In this document: positions 17,198-27,700 of the stretch, piece by piece
Layout of the letters: each line of letters begins with the position of its first letter
How positions within the stretch are numbered: the first letter of the stretch is position 1
From: an uncultured Dyadobacter sp.
Lineage (GTDB): Bacteria; Bacteroidota; Bacteroidia; Cytophagales; Spirosomataceae
NCBI RefSeq assembly: GCF_946482605.1
Contig: NZ_CAMLSE010000002.1
Coordinates: 186,001-250,000 of the forward strand
Length of the DNA: 64,000 nt
Reading direction: 5' to 3'
The notes under the pieces: generated by a model
What the model was told of the DNA's origin: nothing
The model's database searches: none
Seen by the model: only the letters and a program-made list of their open reading frames with translations
Translations under genes and position numbers: made by a program

Positions 17198-17221
17198 CAA
17201 GAAGAAGTAACAAAAAGTATC

Positions 17222-17256
17222 AAAAGCCTGCAAATCAAACGATTGCAGGCTTTTTT
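17222..17256 (+). terminator. intrinsic terminator of tRNA-Lys
   Basis: Hairpin AAGCCTGCAA / TTGCAGGCTT, extended through ATC/GAT with one bulge, followed by six T. It lies 25 bases after the tRNA. Confidence 0.9.
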
Positions 17257-17300
17257 CTTTGCCGCAACTATACCAAAACGTTCAAATATTCTCAAAGTTT

Positions 17301-17347
17301 TGGTGAGTAATTCGGTGAGTCAATCCGCCTGCAAAGTTTACTCACCA
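17301..17347. repeat. GGTGAGT repeats between tRNA-Lys and the integrase
   Basis: TGGTGAGTAA (17301-17310) and TTACTCACCA (17338-17347) are perfect 10-base inverted copies, and a third, direct CGGTGAGT lies at 17313-17320. The position beside the integrase suggests arm-type or accessory binding sites for recombination; this is inference. Confidence 0.5.
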
Positions 17348-17447
17348 GAAATCACGTAACTAATTGAAAGACAACATGTCCACGCGATGGACATCTTGCG
17401 CTGACTAGGCTTGCAAGACTACATTTGTTTAACCTTTAAACCAGAGA

Positions 17448-18684
17448 ATGGTTATGAAAACAAAGCTGAGTCTGCTTTTCTATTTGAAGAAGCCGAGAAA
17501 TTATCAAGACGGGCCAGTGCCCATCTACCTAAGAGTTACTGTCGATAGCAAAAGATCAGAGATGGCGACAGGTCGGGATTGTGAGCCTAAAATGTGGAAT
17601 GCTGCGGCTGGACGTATGCTAGGCAACAAAGAAGCCGTTAAATCTCTGAATGCCTATCTAGGTAATCTCGAACAACAATTCCTGAATTCTCATGCCTCGC
17701 TTATTCGACAAGGAGATCTTGCCACGGCTGAAAACATTAAAAACAAGTTTCTGGGAATTGGTCCGAAACAGAGAATGCTTATGTCAATTATCACCGAGCA
17801 CAATCGAAGGTTGCATACATTGATAGGCCAGGAATACGCGCTAGGCACATTCAAAGGTACGAGGTCCTGCGACGCCACACGGAAAACTTCTTAAAAGCTA
17901 ATTACAATGTTACAGACTTCGATATCAGTCGCATTGATTTCGCGTTCGTTGCGGACTATGAATTTTATCTCCGCTCTGTTCGTAAGATGGGAAACAACGC
18001 CGTAGTGAAGCATATGAAGATGTTTCGGAAGATCGTAAATATCTGTCTGGGAAACGGTTGGATCAGCCTTGATCCGTATTTAAACTTTAAGGGCAAGTTT
18101 AAGAAAGTAGATAAAGCAATCCTCACTAAAGAAGAACTAGAAATGATTGCAGAAAAAGAATTTGCGAGCGATCGCCTTACACAGGTCAGGGATACCTTCC
18201 TGTTTTGCTGCTACACGGGTCTTGCGTACTCGGACATTCAAAGTCTGGAAAGAAGCGACATTTCCAGGGGATTGATGGTGAGCAATGGATTTTTACCCAA
18301 CGTACTAAAACGAATGTGAAATCGCACATTCCTCTCCTTCCCGAGGCGCTAGCGATAATTAGCCGTTACAAAGAAAACCCTGTTTGCCAGTCCCGTGGGT
18401 TAGTTCTGCCTGTTCCAAGCAATCAGAAAATGAACGACTATCTAAAAGAGATTGCAGTAGTCTGCGGAATCGATAAAGTTCTAACCTCCCATGTGGCCAG
18501 GCATACATTCGCAACCACCATCACCTTGCAAAATGGTGTACCGATAGAAAGTGTTTCCAAGATGTTGGGACACACGAACATCCGTACGACACAGATTTAT
18601 GCTAGAATCCTGGATTTGAAGGTAAGTGAGGACATGCAAGCCCTTAAAGGTGGATTAGCGAAAAAAACAGGAACAAGTGATTAG
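17448..18684 (+). pseudogene. tyrosine recombinase (integrase), broken by two frameshifts
   Basis: A Bacteroidota conjugative-element type integrase of about 410 residues spread over three frames. Frame one (17448 to about 17856) has the arm-binding start (KLSLLFYLKKP, PIYLRVTV). Frame two (about 17858-18280) has the core-binding part and TFLFCCYTGLAYSDI. Frame three (about 18280-18684) has the catalytic HVARHTFATT and the tyrosine in LGHTNIRTTQIYARI. Each junction is repaired by adding one base: in AAAGG at about 17853-17857 (restores KRYEVLRRH) and in the GGGG run at about 18279-18283 (restores SRGIDGEQW). As written it cannot make an active enzyme. Real decay and assembly errors in homopolymers are both possible. 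Confidence 0.88.
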
Positions 18685-18706
18685 CGGATTTAGGCAAGAG
18701 TTAATG

Positions 18707-18735
18707 AGCCGTCAAATCAGATTTGGCGGCTTTTC
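18707..18735 (+). terminator. hairpin terminator after the integrase
   Basis: Stem AGCCGTCAAATC / GATTTGGCGGCT (one G-T pair) with a very tight loop, followed by TTTT. It lies 22 bases after the integrase stop. Confidence 0.7.
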
Positions 18736-19099
18736 TTATTTTGAGTGATGTGCGGTATAGGTAGAAAACTGGCCTGAAAAGACACCATAAGGCAATGTTT
18801 GGACAAATAAAACTCGGCAAAAGCGCAGCTAAAAAAGTGGCCCCATTCTTTGAGCCTGTCGATAAGATAGCCAAAAGCTTACGGCATAATGACGCCCTTT
18901 TACGGTGTTGAATTTTGGAATAGTAGCCGTCAGCCTTCGGACTACGCGTCCCGGCACTTATTCCGTTTCCTTTTGGCTATGTCGGGACCACTGTTAGAAG
19001 GGCTTTCTTTTTTTCTCGTTTTTTCTTTGTCAAACATTCATTTAAAGGAGCGAGAGGAAGATGAAAGAAAATTATTTCTAACTTCTAACAGCTACGATC
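18736..19099. other. gap between integrase and DUF932 remnant
   Basis: 364 bases without a confident gene. One short frame, 18795-18911 (+, 38 residues, MFGQIKLGKSAAKKVAPFFE plus a basic end), is not recognised and has no supporting signal. The stretch just before 19100 should hold the leader of the DUF932 gene. Confidence 0.4.
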
Positions 19100-19874
19100 A
19101 TGGCTCTCAACATCAATTTCGATGAAAACACAGGCAAACACAGTTTTTTCTCGGTTAAAGAAAAAGCTTGGCACGGACTAGGACAGATTGTCGATCAGTA
19201 CCCTAACAGCAAAGACGCAATCCAACATGCCGGGTTAGACTACCAGGTTGAAAAAGCAGATCTAACTGCTATTATCAGTGGGAATCAAGGTGAATCTACG
19301 GAGGGCTCTACATCTGTTCCCGGATATTACGCCACCATGAGAACCGATAACAATGCGGTATTGGGCGTGGTTGGCAAAGACTATCAGATTGTTCAGAATC
19401 GGGATGCATTTACATTTTTCGACAGCATTGTTGATAGTGACGGAATTCTATATGAAACGGCCGGAGCGCTGGGAAAGGGTGAGCGCATATTCATTACCGC
19501 CAAATTACCTGGCGACATCGAGGTTGGGAACGACGACCTGATAGAGAAGTATCTATTCCTTACGACCTCGCACGATGGTAGTGGAAGCATCACGGCTGCA
19601 TTTACACCAATTCGGATTGTTTGCGCTAACACATTGAACGCGGCTATGAAGAACATGACCAACGTTGTAAAAATTCGGCATACCAGCAACGCTAGGGAAA
19701 GGCTGAGAACGGCTCATAAGGTCATAGGAGTACGCGCTTTCCAATCCTACCCAACAGCTACCGACGACCATGGGAACCGTTTTCGGTGCGTATAATGCCG
19801 TGACAGGCTACTTTCAGAATGTCCGGAAATTTCAGGATAATGAGGCTATCCAAAGGCGCACGACGACAGTATGA
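19100..19874 (+). pseudogene. DUF932 (phage/plasmid-like TIGR03299) protein, decayed
   Basis: The first 225 residues from ATG 19100 follow the DUF932 pattern (FFSVKEKAWHGLGQIVDQYP, YYATMRTDNNAVLGVVGKDY, IRIVCANTLNAAM, RERLRTAHKVIG). The frame then leaves the family and stops at 19795. A second frame, 19770-19874, resumes with GTVFGAYNAVTGYFQNVRKF, a segment that in full-length members follows tens of residues later. So an internal stretch is lost, the frame is shifted, and the C-terminus ends early. Full-length members are common on Bacteroidota conjugative elements and plasmids. The 219 bases after it hold no clear gene. Confidence 0.85.
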
Positions 19875-20093
19875 TGAGATAGTAGAAACAAGAGCTTTTT
19901 AATAAATTGCCGCGGAATGTCAACCCAACAATCAGACCACGTAGATGAATCAAATCAGCAATTTTCTTAGTCACTCTTCTTGGCGAGGAATTTCCGTTAA
20001 ACTAGCTATTGCGGCACTAATGCTAGCTCTGCTTCGGCCTCGTAAAATTAAGCTCGGGTTCCTCCCAGTTTATCTGATTTATTAAGCTTCCAA

Positions 20094-23000
20094 TTGATTG
20101 TCTTGAACTGTTTTAGCTACGTGAAAAGTCCTAACCTATTAGATCATAACTATAACCTCGACCTCCCGAAGCAGGAGGACTTCCCATTAAATTTAAAGGA
20201 AGATGGCAGAACAGTTCGTGAGTTACTTTTGAAAGACATTCGTGAATCCTCAGACTATCTTATTTTGACAGGGTTTACTTCGTTGTCCATGCTCATTGAT
20301 GTTTTTGGTGCAACAGATTATCCTCAACTGCAAAAGCTTAAAGTATTAATAGGATTCGATCCCGATGAACGAGTGGGCAAACGCTTACCACACTATTCGC
20401 TTCCCGCCGAAATAAAGAATTATTGGGTCAAACAAAACGTCAGCATCAGACTGTGCGGTCCGATTTTGAATATTATTGGAAAAATAAGGGCTGGCAAATA
20501 TCAATTTAAAGCCAAAGACAGATTTCACGCCAAAATCTATATCGGTGATCATGCTGCAATTTTGGGATCTTCCAATTTTAGCAAATCAGGAACGCTCACT
20601 CAAACTGAGGCCAACATTAGAGTTAAAGTACCATCAAATGAGGCTGGCGAGAAAATGTACAACGACATTAAACGCATCGGAGAATATTATTACAGCAAGG
20701 GCAACGACTATAATGAAGAATTAATCGATTTGCTTAAAAAGCTTTTCAAAGATGCAAACTGGGAGGAAGCATTAGCCAGGGCAATCGCCGAAATACTGGA
20801 AAGCAAATGGATGCGCGATTATCCAGTGTTGTACCAAGCACTCATGTCGCAAGAACTTTGGCCCTCGCAGAAAATTGGAATCTCTCGCGCGATGAAAATT
20901 ATGCAGGACCAAGGCCGCGTATTGATCGCTGATCCAACTGGTAGCGGTAAAACAAAGCTCGCAACTGCGCTCGCCTACACGATATTTCACTGGCTTTGGG
21001 AAAATGGAAGGAAGGATCGCTCAAATGCCATTATCATTTGCCCGAAACAGGTAATAGGAAATTGGGAGAAAGAACAAGAGCACTTTGCACTATATAATAG
21101 AATTGAATCCATGGGTAAGCTAAGTCTTGGCCATGACAGAAACCAGAAACAGCTTCAAAAAACAATTCAGCAAGCAGACATTCTAGTTGTTGATGAAGCG
21201 CATAACTATCTACATCCATCATCTAAAAGAAGTAAAGCCATCGCTCCCAAAAGCGCGGGCAATGTTGTTCTCAGCACAGCCACTCCCATTAATAAAAAGC
21301 CGGATGATTTGTTAAGACTCATTGAGTTGCTCGACATTGACAATTTGAGTGATGATGATTTAACCGCCTATCAAGCCCTTAGAAACAATCGCAGAATGGG
21401 TTTGAGTAAAGACCGTCTTGATAAACTCAAAAAATATGTAAATCAGTTTATTGTCAGGCGAACTAAAAAGGAGCTTAATAAAATGATTGAGCATGAGCCC
21501 AAGAGATACACAAACAGACTTGGACACCCATGCCGATATCCAAAAAAGAATTCTGATGTGTACCGTGTAAGTGATAGCCTCGCAGATAAAAAGCTCGCAC
21601 AGCAAATATTAGTATTGGCGAGTGAACTAAAAGGAATTCAATATTTACAAAAACTCAAACTCCCCGCCTATCTTATCACCAAAGAGGAGCAAAAAACATA
21701 TGTTAACCAAAGATTTATTTCAGCGCCTGCTCTCGCTGCCTACATGGTACGGGTAAATCTTAGGTCTTCCCGGTGCGCGCTACATGAGTATTTGCATGGC
21801 ACTTTGGCCGCAAACGAGAGGTTTTTACTCCAAAGTACGAAGAATCCTTCCGGTAATATTATTAGTAAAATTGAAAAATGTGCTGCGAAGCTACCACGAA
21901 AATACATTAGCGATGTTTTGCTGTCGCAAGAACAAGAGTGGCTTTATGACAAACTGCGTTATGATGAAGCGTGCCGGCAAGAAATATCTATATACAATCA
22001 AATATCTCAACTAGCTTCAAGCCTGAGTGATAAAAGGGAACAGAGTAAAGTGGATCAGCTAATACGCCAAACTAAAAGCCACAAGAAAATTTTAGCTTTC
22101 GATTCGACCGTGATAACATTGGACTATCTGGATAAGCTGATATCAGATAAGCGTCCCGACCTAAAAACGATTGTTGCTGCAGGACATAATACCAGCAACA
22201 GGGAGAAAGTCACGAGGCTTTTTGCATTAGAAAATCAGGCGGACGACAAGTTGATCGCTTTTTGTTCCGATGCTATGTCGGAAGGAATCAACCTCCAAGA
22301 TGCCAGTTGTCTGGTTTTATTGGATATGCCAAGCGTGTTACGAATTATTGAACAGCGCATTGGTCGACTCGAACGCATGGATTGTGAGCACGAAGAAATT
22401 ACAATTTTATGGCCCGACGATTCAGATGAATTTTCGTTGAATGGAGATAAGAGAATGATTGACACACTCGTAGTAACCGAAGGCCTCATCGGAAACAATG
22501 TAGAAATTCCAACTGCTATCTACGATAAACATTTAAAAACCGGCCTGAACACTAAAAACTTCATAGAGGCATTCACTGAATACACAAAAGAAGAGCACGG
22601 CTGGGATGGAGTACGTGACAGTACGCAGGACCTTTACAGTTTATTAGAAGGTGATGGCGCTTTAATCGATCGGCGTACTTATGATGATTACAAAGATGTT
22701 GACGCCTCGGTGAAAACAGCAATCAGTTTTCTTGAAACCGATCAAACTTGGAGCTTTTTTGCTTTTAGAGGCAGCACAGCCAGAAGCCCGAAATGGCTGC
22801 TGATTGATGCCAAAAATAAAGGCTACACTGACTTTTCGGAGATTTCACAAAAATTAAGACAATATCTTTCCAACGGTAAAATTGTTCAGCGCCGGTGGAA
22901 TGAAGTAAATACTTCGGGAACAATCCGGCAAGTTATGTACAGGTTACGTAAGCAGGAAAGAGAGTTATTGCCTTGGAAAAAAAGGCGCGCATTAGAGCGG

Positions 23001-23417
23001 GCCGAAAAGATCCTTGGATACTATGCTGCAAACGTATTCAAATCAGAAGAGGACAAGCAAAATGCGGAGAAAATAATGGCTCTTTTCCACCCCGCAGCTC
23101 AGGACGACAATTACGTAGACCTCGATCAATTTGCTGATTTGTGGCTTAATATTTTGCTTCCAGAACTGGACGCATTGAAAGCGGAGAAGGTTAGAAAGCG
23201 AAAAGTGTATACATTACGTGACCTTAATCCCCAGAATGTTACATTACATTCCGACCATCTGATCTGGCTCCTGGAAAATAGCCACTACGCAAATACATTG
23301 GATGAAATGGTCGCTGCTTGTATTATTGGTGTTTCTGATAAAACAATGCTAACCGAGGGAAAGAATCATAGTGAGGTACAAAAACCCGGAAGCGCAGGAG
23401 AGCGGGCTCATCATTAA
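20094..23417 (+). CDS. PLD-type nuclease fused to a SNF2-like helicase
   Basis: 1107 residues; the first codon of the frame is TTG (20094), with GTG 20121 an alternative. Residues about 40-180 form one phospholipase-D-type domain with HAKIYIG (H about 145, K 147) and GSSNFSKSG (about 157-165); a single HxK site implies a dimeric nuclease. A superfamily 2 helicase follows: Walker A ADPTGSGKT (about 279-287), VVDEAHNY (about 364), LSTATPINKKP, FCSDAMSEGINLQ, and the arginine fingers in EQRIGRLERM (about 752). A region of 300 residues with no recognised domain ends it. This PLD-helicase architecture occurs in defence islands, for example with DISARM- or restriction-like systems. It lies in a mobile island and is probably a DNA-targeting defence effector; this is inferred. 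Confidence 0.85.
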   Translation: MIVLNCFSYVKSPNLLDHNYNLDLPKQEDFPLNLKEDGRTVRELLLKDIRESSDYLILTGFTSLSMLIDVFGATDYPQLQKLKVLIGFDPDERVGKRLPHYSLPAEIKNYWVKQNVSIRLCGPILNIIGKIRAGKYQFKAKDRFHAKIYIGDHAAILGSSNFSKSGTLTQTEANIRVKVPSNEAGEKMYNDIKRIGEYYYSKGNDYNEELIDLLKKLFKDANWEEALARAIAEILESKWMRDYPVLYQALMSQELWPSQKIGISRAMKIMQDQGRVLIADPTGSGKTKLATALAYTIFHWLWENGRKDRSNAIIICPKQVIGNWEKEQEHFALYNRIESMGKLSLGHDRNQKQLQKTIQQADILVVDEAHNYLHPSSKRSKAIAPKSAGNVVLSTATPINKKPDDLLRLIELLDIDNLSDDDLTAYQALRNNRRMGLSKDRLDKLKKYVNQFIVRRTKKELNKMIEHEPKRYTNRLGHPCRYPKKNSDVYRVSDSLADKKLAQQILVLASELKGIQYLQKLKLPAYLITKEEQKTYVNQRFISAPALAAYMVRVNLRSSRCALHEYLHGTLAANERFLLQSTKNPSGNIISKIEKCAAKLPRKYISDVLLSQEQEWLYDKLRYDEACRQEISIYNQISQLASSLSDKREQSKVDQLIRQTKSHKKILAFDSTVITLDYLDKLISDKRPDLKTIVAAGHNTSNREKVTRLFALENQADDKLIAFCSDAMSEGINLQDASCLVLLDMPSVLRIIEQRIGRLERMDCEHEEITILWPDDSDEFSLNGDKRMIDTLVVTEGLIGNNVEIPTAIYDKHLKTGLNTKNFIEAFTEYTKEEHGWDGVRDSTQDLYSLLEGDGALIDRRTYDDYKDVDASVKTAISFLETDQTWSFFAFRGSTARSPKWLLIDAKNKGYTDFSEISQKLRQYLSNGKIVQRRWNEVNTSGTIRQVMYRLRKQERELLPWKKRRALERAEKILGYYAANVFKSEEDKQNAEKIMALFHPAAQDDNYVDLDQFADLWLNILLPELDALKAEKVRKRKVYTLRDLNPQNVTLHSDHLIWLLENSHYANTLDEMVAACIIGVSDKTMLTEGKNHSEVQKPGSAGERAHH

Positions 23418-23442
23418 ACCTCCTTCCATAACTCCTCTAGCT

Positions 23443-23553
23443 CTAAGCACTGAGGTTGATGAAGCCATATTTTGCAGATTCCGAAGTGATCACATTGTTG
23501 ATCGCCTCACGGAACGGCGTGCCTTTGACGGCAGAAAAATCTTGATGCAGCAT
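23443..23553 (-). pseudogene. truncated start of a conjugation-region gene
   Basis: Thirty-six residues (MLHQDFSAVKGTPFREAINN, then VITSESAKYGFINLSA) starting at an ATG that overlaps the stop of the upstream small gene as TAATG. The stop-start overlap suggests the remaining head of a longer second gene of a transfer operon. It ends near the 3' end of the helicase gene, so the rest was probably deleted. Confidence 0.4.
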
Positions 23554-23723
23554 TATTTGCTTATCGACGGCGGCTTTTCCGGCCTGTCCCAGAACCGGGA
23601 CTTTGAATTGAGCAGTGTTTTGATGTCCTGCCGGTAATACCGGATGCCGATGATCAAATAGTAGATCGCCACTGCGGCACCCACTGCCAGAAAGTAGCCT
23701 GTCCATGATAAATGCGTTGCCAT
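23553..23723 (-). CDS. 56-residue single-pass protein of conjugative-element type
   Basis: Reads MATHLSWTGYFLAVGAAVAI, then YYLIIGIRYYRQDI and a basic tail ending PPSISK. One transmembrane helix (about residues 8-28), followed by the Tyr-Arg-rich juxtamembrane stretch typical of small membrane proteins encoded within tra regions of Bacteroidota conjugative transposons. I cannot name the tra letter. Its neighbours are broken, so it may be an orphan remnant. Confidence 0.55.
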   Translation of the reverse strand: MATHLSWTGYFLAVGAAVAIYYLIIGIRYYRQDIKTLLNSKSRFWDRPEKPPSISK

Positions 23724-24138
23724 AACTCATGTTGTTTTAAGGTTGCTGCTGCATTGGTTACCTGACAAAACAACACTCAAAACCAAGGCGCTTCAAGTAC
23801 AAGTTTTTCTTGTACCCATGACGAAATGACTGTACCCCAATGATTATCAATGAAGTAGAAAATAAAAATGCGGCAAGCCTCGCGAAGATTCCTGCGCAGA
23901 TTGCTGAAATGCCCGACAGAGTTTCTTGTATCAATGATGCCCCAAAGGTAGGCACAGGGCTGCGGGGCGTAGTGGAAATTCCGGCATAAACACCGGGGCG
24001 CGTAGTCCGGCATAAATGCCTGCCCACGCTACCTGCCTGCGCACCTGCTTTCCTTTATTCCGTTGCTTCCACTACTTGCTTGACCAGTGCCTGAATGAAG
24101 CGTCATAATTCATTCAATCACTTCAAATCAAGGTAATT
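23724..24138. other. 415 bases without a supported gene
   Basis: Two overlapping minus-strand frames (23758-24027 and 23777-24013) cover it, but neither resembles a family, and they share the same bases in different phase. The left part should hold the leader of the small conjugation-type gene, the right part the promoter of the RadC-like gene. Confidence 0.4.
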
Positions 24139-24609
24139 ATGGAAAGCTTCGCGAATGTTTCAAACTTGTATCAGGTAGCAGAAATTGAGCTGATCTACAA
24201 ATCCAAAGTACAGGCCAGCCAGCGTCCGAAAATAGAATCATCCAGAGATGCATACAAAGTGCTGATGCAAAGCTGGAACCCTGACCGTCTGGAATTTATT
24301 GAAGAGTTTAAGATACTGCTATTGAACAATGCCAGCCGGGTGCTAGGTATTTTTGAAGTTTCCAAAGGTGGGATTTCGGGAGCAAGTGCTGACGTAAGGA
24401 TCGTTTTTGCAGCTGCTTTGAAAGCCAGTGCAACAGGGATTATCCTGGCACACAATCACCCTTCCGGCCAGCTCGTGCCGAGTGATGCGGATAAGTATGT
24501 TACTGAGAATATGAGAAAAGCTGGTGAGTTGCTGAATATCCGGGTACTGGATCATTTGATCGTGACGGCGGAAGGGTTTTGCTCGTTTTCGGATGAATAC
24601 CTGCTGTAA
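24139..24609 (+). CDS. RadC-like JAB-domain protein of mobile-element type
   Basis: 156 residues. The JAB/MPN metal-binding signature is complete: AHNHPSGQLVPSDAD (His-x-His, then Ser and Asp), with an upstream glutamate in LGIFEVSKGG. It lacks the N-terminal helix-hairpin-helix part of chromosomal RadC, as do the short versions carried by Bacteroidota mobile elements. JAB domains are metallopeptidases or isopeptidases in other contexts; the DNA-related role of short RadC proteins is unknown. It is one more marker of the integrated element. Confidence 0.9.
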   Translation: MESFANVSNLYQVAEIELIYKSKVQASQRPKIESSRDAYKVLMQSWNPDRLEFIEEFKILLLNNASRVLGIFEVSKGGISGASADVRIVFAAALKASATGIILAHNHPSGQLVPSDADKYVTENMRKAGELLNIRVLDHLIVTAEGFCSFSDEYLL

Positions 24610-24714
24610 TGGATGATAAAATCTAATGTATTTTTGTCGTGATAAGACATTACACCCATCGCGCTGTTTATAAGATCCTATGCTCAGCTCATAATAATTT
24701 GAAATGTTCGATCC

Positions 24715-27700
24715 TCAATTGTTCTCTGCAAAACGTTTCAACGAGCATATCGCTTTTTCCACAATCGATTGATCAGAAAACTCATCAGGGTTATTTGTAA
24801 TGTATTCAAGGTCGGAGTCAATTTTACTATACAGATTTTCCGGAATGGAGTCCTTTAAAGATTTCCTCATAACATTAAGCTCTAAGCTATAACGCTCAAT
24901 CGTATTACCCTGCGTGGCTGTCGAGTCGGCATTTCCATTCAATAAATGGATATTCTTCATCCAGAACGTCTCGTAAAATCTAAAAATTTGGTCAGACTGA
25001 AAATCCTGCCCAAGGTCTGCATACTCGATCCCTGGTAAAGAAGCGAGATCTGCTGCTGTCGGTGCAAGAAGCAGTGGACTGTCAACCCCATTAATTTGCA
25101 ATTCAGCTCCTTCCAAAACACTTCGAGCCTTAGCAAAAAAGTCGCTGCGAAATCGCCACCCGAAAATAGCTTTCTTCTCAATGCAAATAAATACTGTAAC
25201 AAAATCCAAATCGGTGAAGTCAAAAAAACCCATCCCCATTGCGATAGTACTGAATTGTTCTTCTGCGTCTTTCAAACTCTTGAATTCAATTCCTACAACT
25301 AATCGCGAAATGAACTCCTCCTCTATAATACTGGACGGTCTGATTATTGGTAAATTGGTAAAGGAATCAAGGCATTTCATGATCATCTTCCATTTTTCAT
25401 CTTGCTTTGCACGCCAGTATTCCTCTATCCTTGGACCCGGATTACCAACTCTTTCAAACGTTGGATGGATTACATTATCGCCATAGTATGTCGACGTCTT
25501 TTGGAGTTGAGTAAAATAAACATTCTCAGCATCTTTCAGATGTTCAACATCAAAATAGCTAACGGTTAAATCTCGAATTTTATCATATGAGTCCTGCATA
25601 TCGCGAATCCTGCTATTGCAACTCCGGAGGTTTATCAAAGATAGTCTTCTGGTATCTGGGTCATCAAGTTTTAATAGTCCAGAAAATTGATTGATGTAGA
25701 TTAGATAGCTTTGTGCCCAATCCTGAATGCTTTTTATGTAGGTTTTAATTAAATTCCCAGCAACCTCATCACTAGAAACTGAGGATGGGAAATGCGGAAG
25801 TGTCTTATTTAGCTTGATAAATCTATCAGAAGCCGTATCCCATAAATTGAGCGATTTATCAAGTACTGGTTTTCCCGCATCTCCTCTAATTATCACATTT
25901 AGTAAATTGCAAGATTGTTTTGCACAACTTACAGCAGCAAATCGAAAATTTGTAACTGCCTCCTGCCACTCAAACATTGATACGGCTCGATATGGGTTGA
26001 TTAAATCGTCATTCCATATTCTATTAAGTCTCACTGTAAATGAGCTTGGTAGCATCTCCGGTGGCATCTTTTTATACCCGTTCATAACAACAGTTTGGAC
26101 GGCATGTGCATTGGGATAGGGAAATACCATAGCCTCTGTCTCATAAAACTTGAATGTGGGTAAGTGAGCATGAAAGGCATTTGCACGAAAAACACTTTGA
26201 TCATTAGCTTTATCGCTTTCGCTATGAGGAAGAATATACTTTATTAGTATGACCTCTTCGTTTTGTACGACACTTAATGAGTTTGTGCCAACTAGTAGGA
26301 AATCGATAATTTTTTCGCTATTTCGACGAGTAAAGGACTCGTGGTTACTAGCGTCCATTGAGTGTAAGGCATCCGCAAACAAGACGCTATCGTCAATGCT
26401 TAAATTGTTGTAAACATCAAGAATGTACCTATCATCTGGAAAATTTAGCCGTAAATCCAAAAGCCAAAACCATCTTAACAACGGATAAGTAGTCACGACT
26501 TGCGCGTTCTCTGAAATTACTGTACGATGAAGTTCGTTTACCAAATATTTGATAATTGTATTTTGGAATGTAAATGCGGGCAATACATCAATAGCATTCT
26601 TTATGTGATTTTGAGGATTTTGTGATATCGTTGAAATTAAATCCAACATATCTTCAATTCGTGTAGGAAATGGCATTGTCAGCATCGGTAGTAATGCAAA
26701 GCTTCCCTGCTCAAACACGGAGTCAAAAACCTTTCTGTGCGTTTCCCAATACTTTTTTACTTCTCCGCGATAAACGCCAAATAATAATTCCGATATCGAG
26801 CAATATGAAAATTTGCTTAAAGTTTCAAGGAGTAGCTTATATGTTCCATTTTCATCAGAATCGGCAAAATTCGCTAGCGCAACTCCGAACAATTCCAAAT
26901 CCTTATCGTCAATCACATTAGCGAGCTCTTGTAGTGTTTCGTAGAACGGTGTCGACTTGTGAAGAATATCTGTCAAATGCTGGGAGCGAACATTGTGCAA
27001 TCCTTCGATGTGAGATTTGTCGAAACGAACATAATATTCTAATTCTAGCTGATTTAATATTTCGCCGAGATCGCCGTGCAGAACATCCGTGGCCTTTATA
27101 AATGCTCTGATCGCGTTCGTTCGAACTTTAATTCCTACCTGATCAGCAAATGCAATTACTCTTAGGATTTTAATTTTAGTTCCTCCATCCAACTCACTAT
27201 TTAATCGGCCGATCTGCTCGTTCAGTCTCTGGCTCAGCATTTGCCCATGGGTGATGAGATATACATATTCCATCAATAATCCCTTTTGCTCAACTGCTTC
27301 CCAAGCTGACTGCCAATTATGGCAGCTGGTATGAAGCTTCCCATTATGTTTCAACGCTTTAAAGATCAACTGAGCATCTTGCTGATTGAAGCGAAGTTCA
27401 ATAGGCTCTCCTATATCTATCTTGTAAGCGTCTCTTCCATATCTGATCCAATCCTCTTCTCTGGATGTGACAATGAATTTGACCGGACTGTCGGATAGTC
27501 TAGAAATGACATCAACCCAATTTGTATGTTTTGCAGAAAGTCCATCAATTACAATAATCGGTGCTTCACCTAAAAAAACCCGAGTTTTAATAAACTCTAC
27601 CAAAGATCCGGTATGTTCAATAGCATCGCAACTATGCAATTGATAAATGCTTCGGCCTTGCTCATGGTAGGATTTGCAAACTCTCCAAGCGAGAGTCGAT

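Noticed and set aside
17224..17254. Second attachment-site copy
   Set aside because: The palindrome after tRNA-Lys is a terminator; it does not repeat the tRNA tail.
19945..20085. 46-codon plus-strand frame before the helicase
   Set aside because: Hydrophobic middle but no leader logic or similarity; treated as intergenic.
23758..24027. Minus-strand frames between the conjugation remnant and the RadC-like gene
   Set aside because: Two overlapping phases with no recognisable motif; could be leader or decayed DNA.
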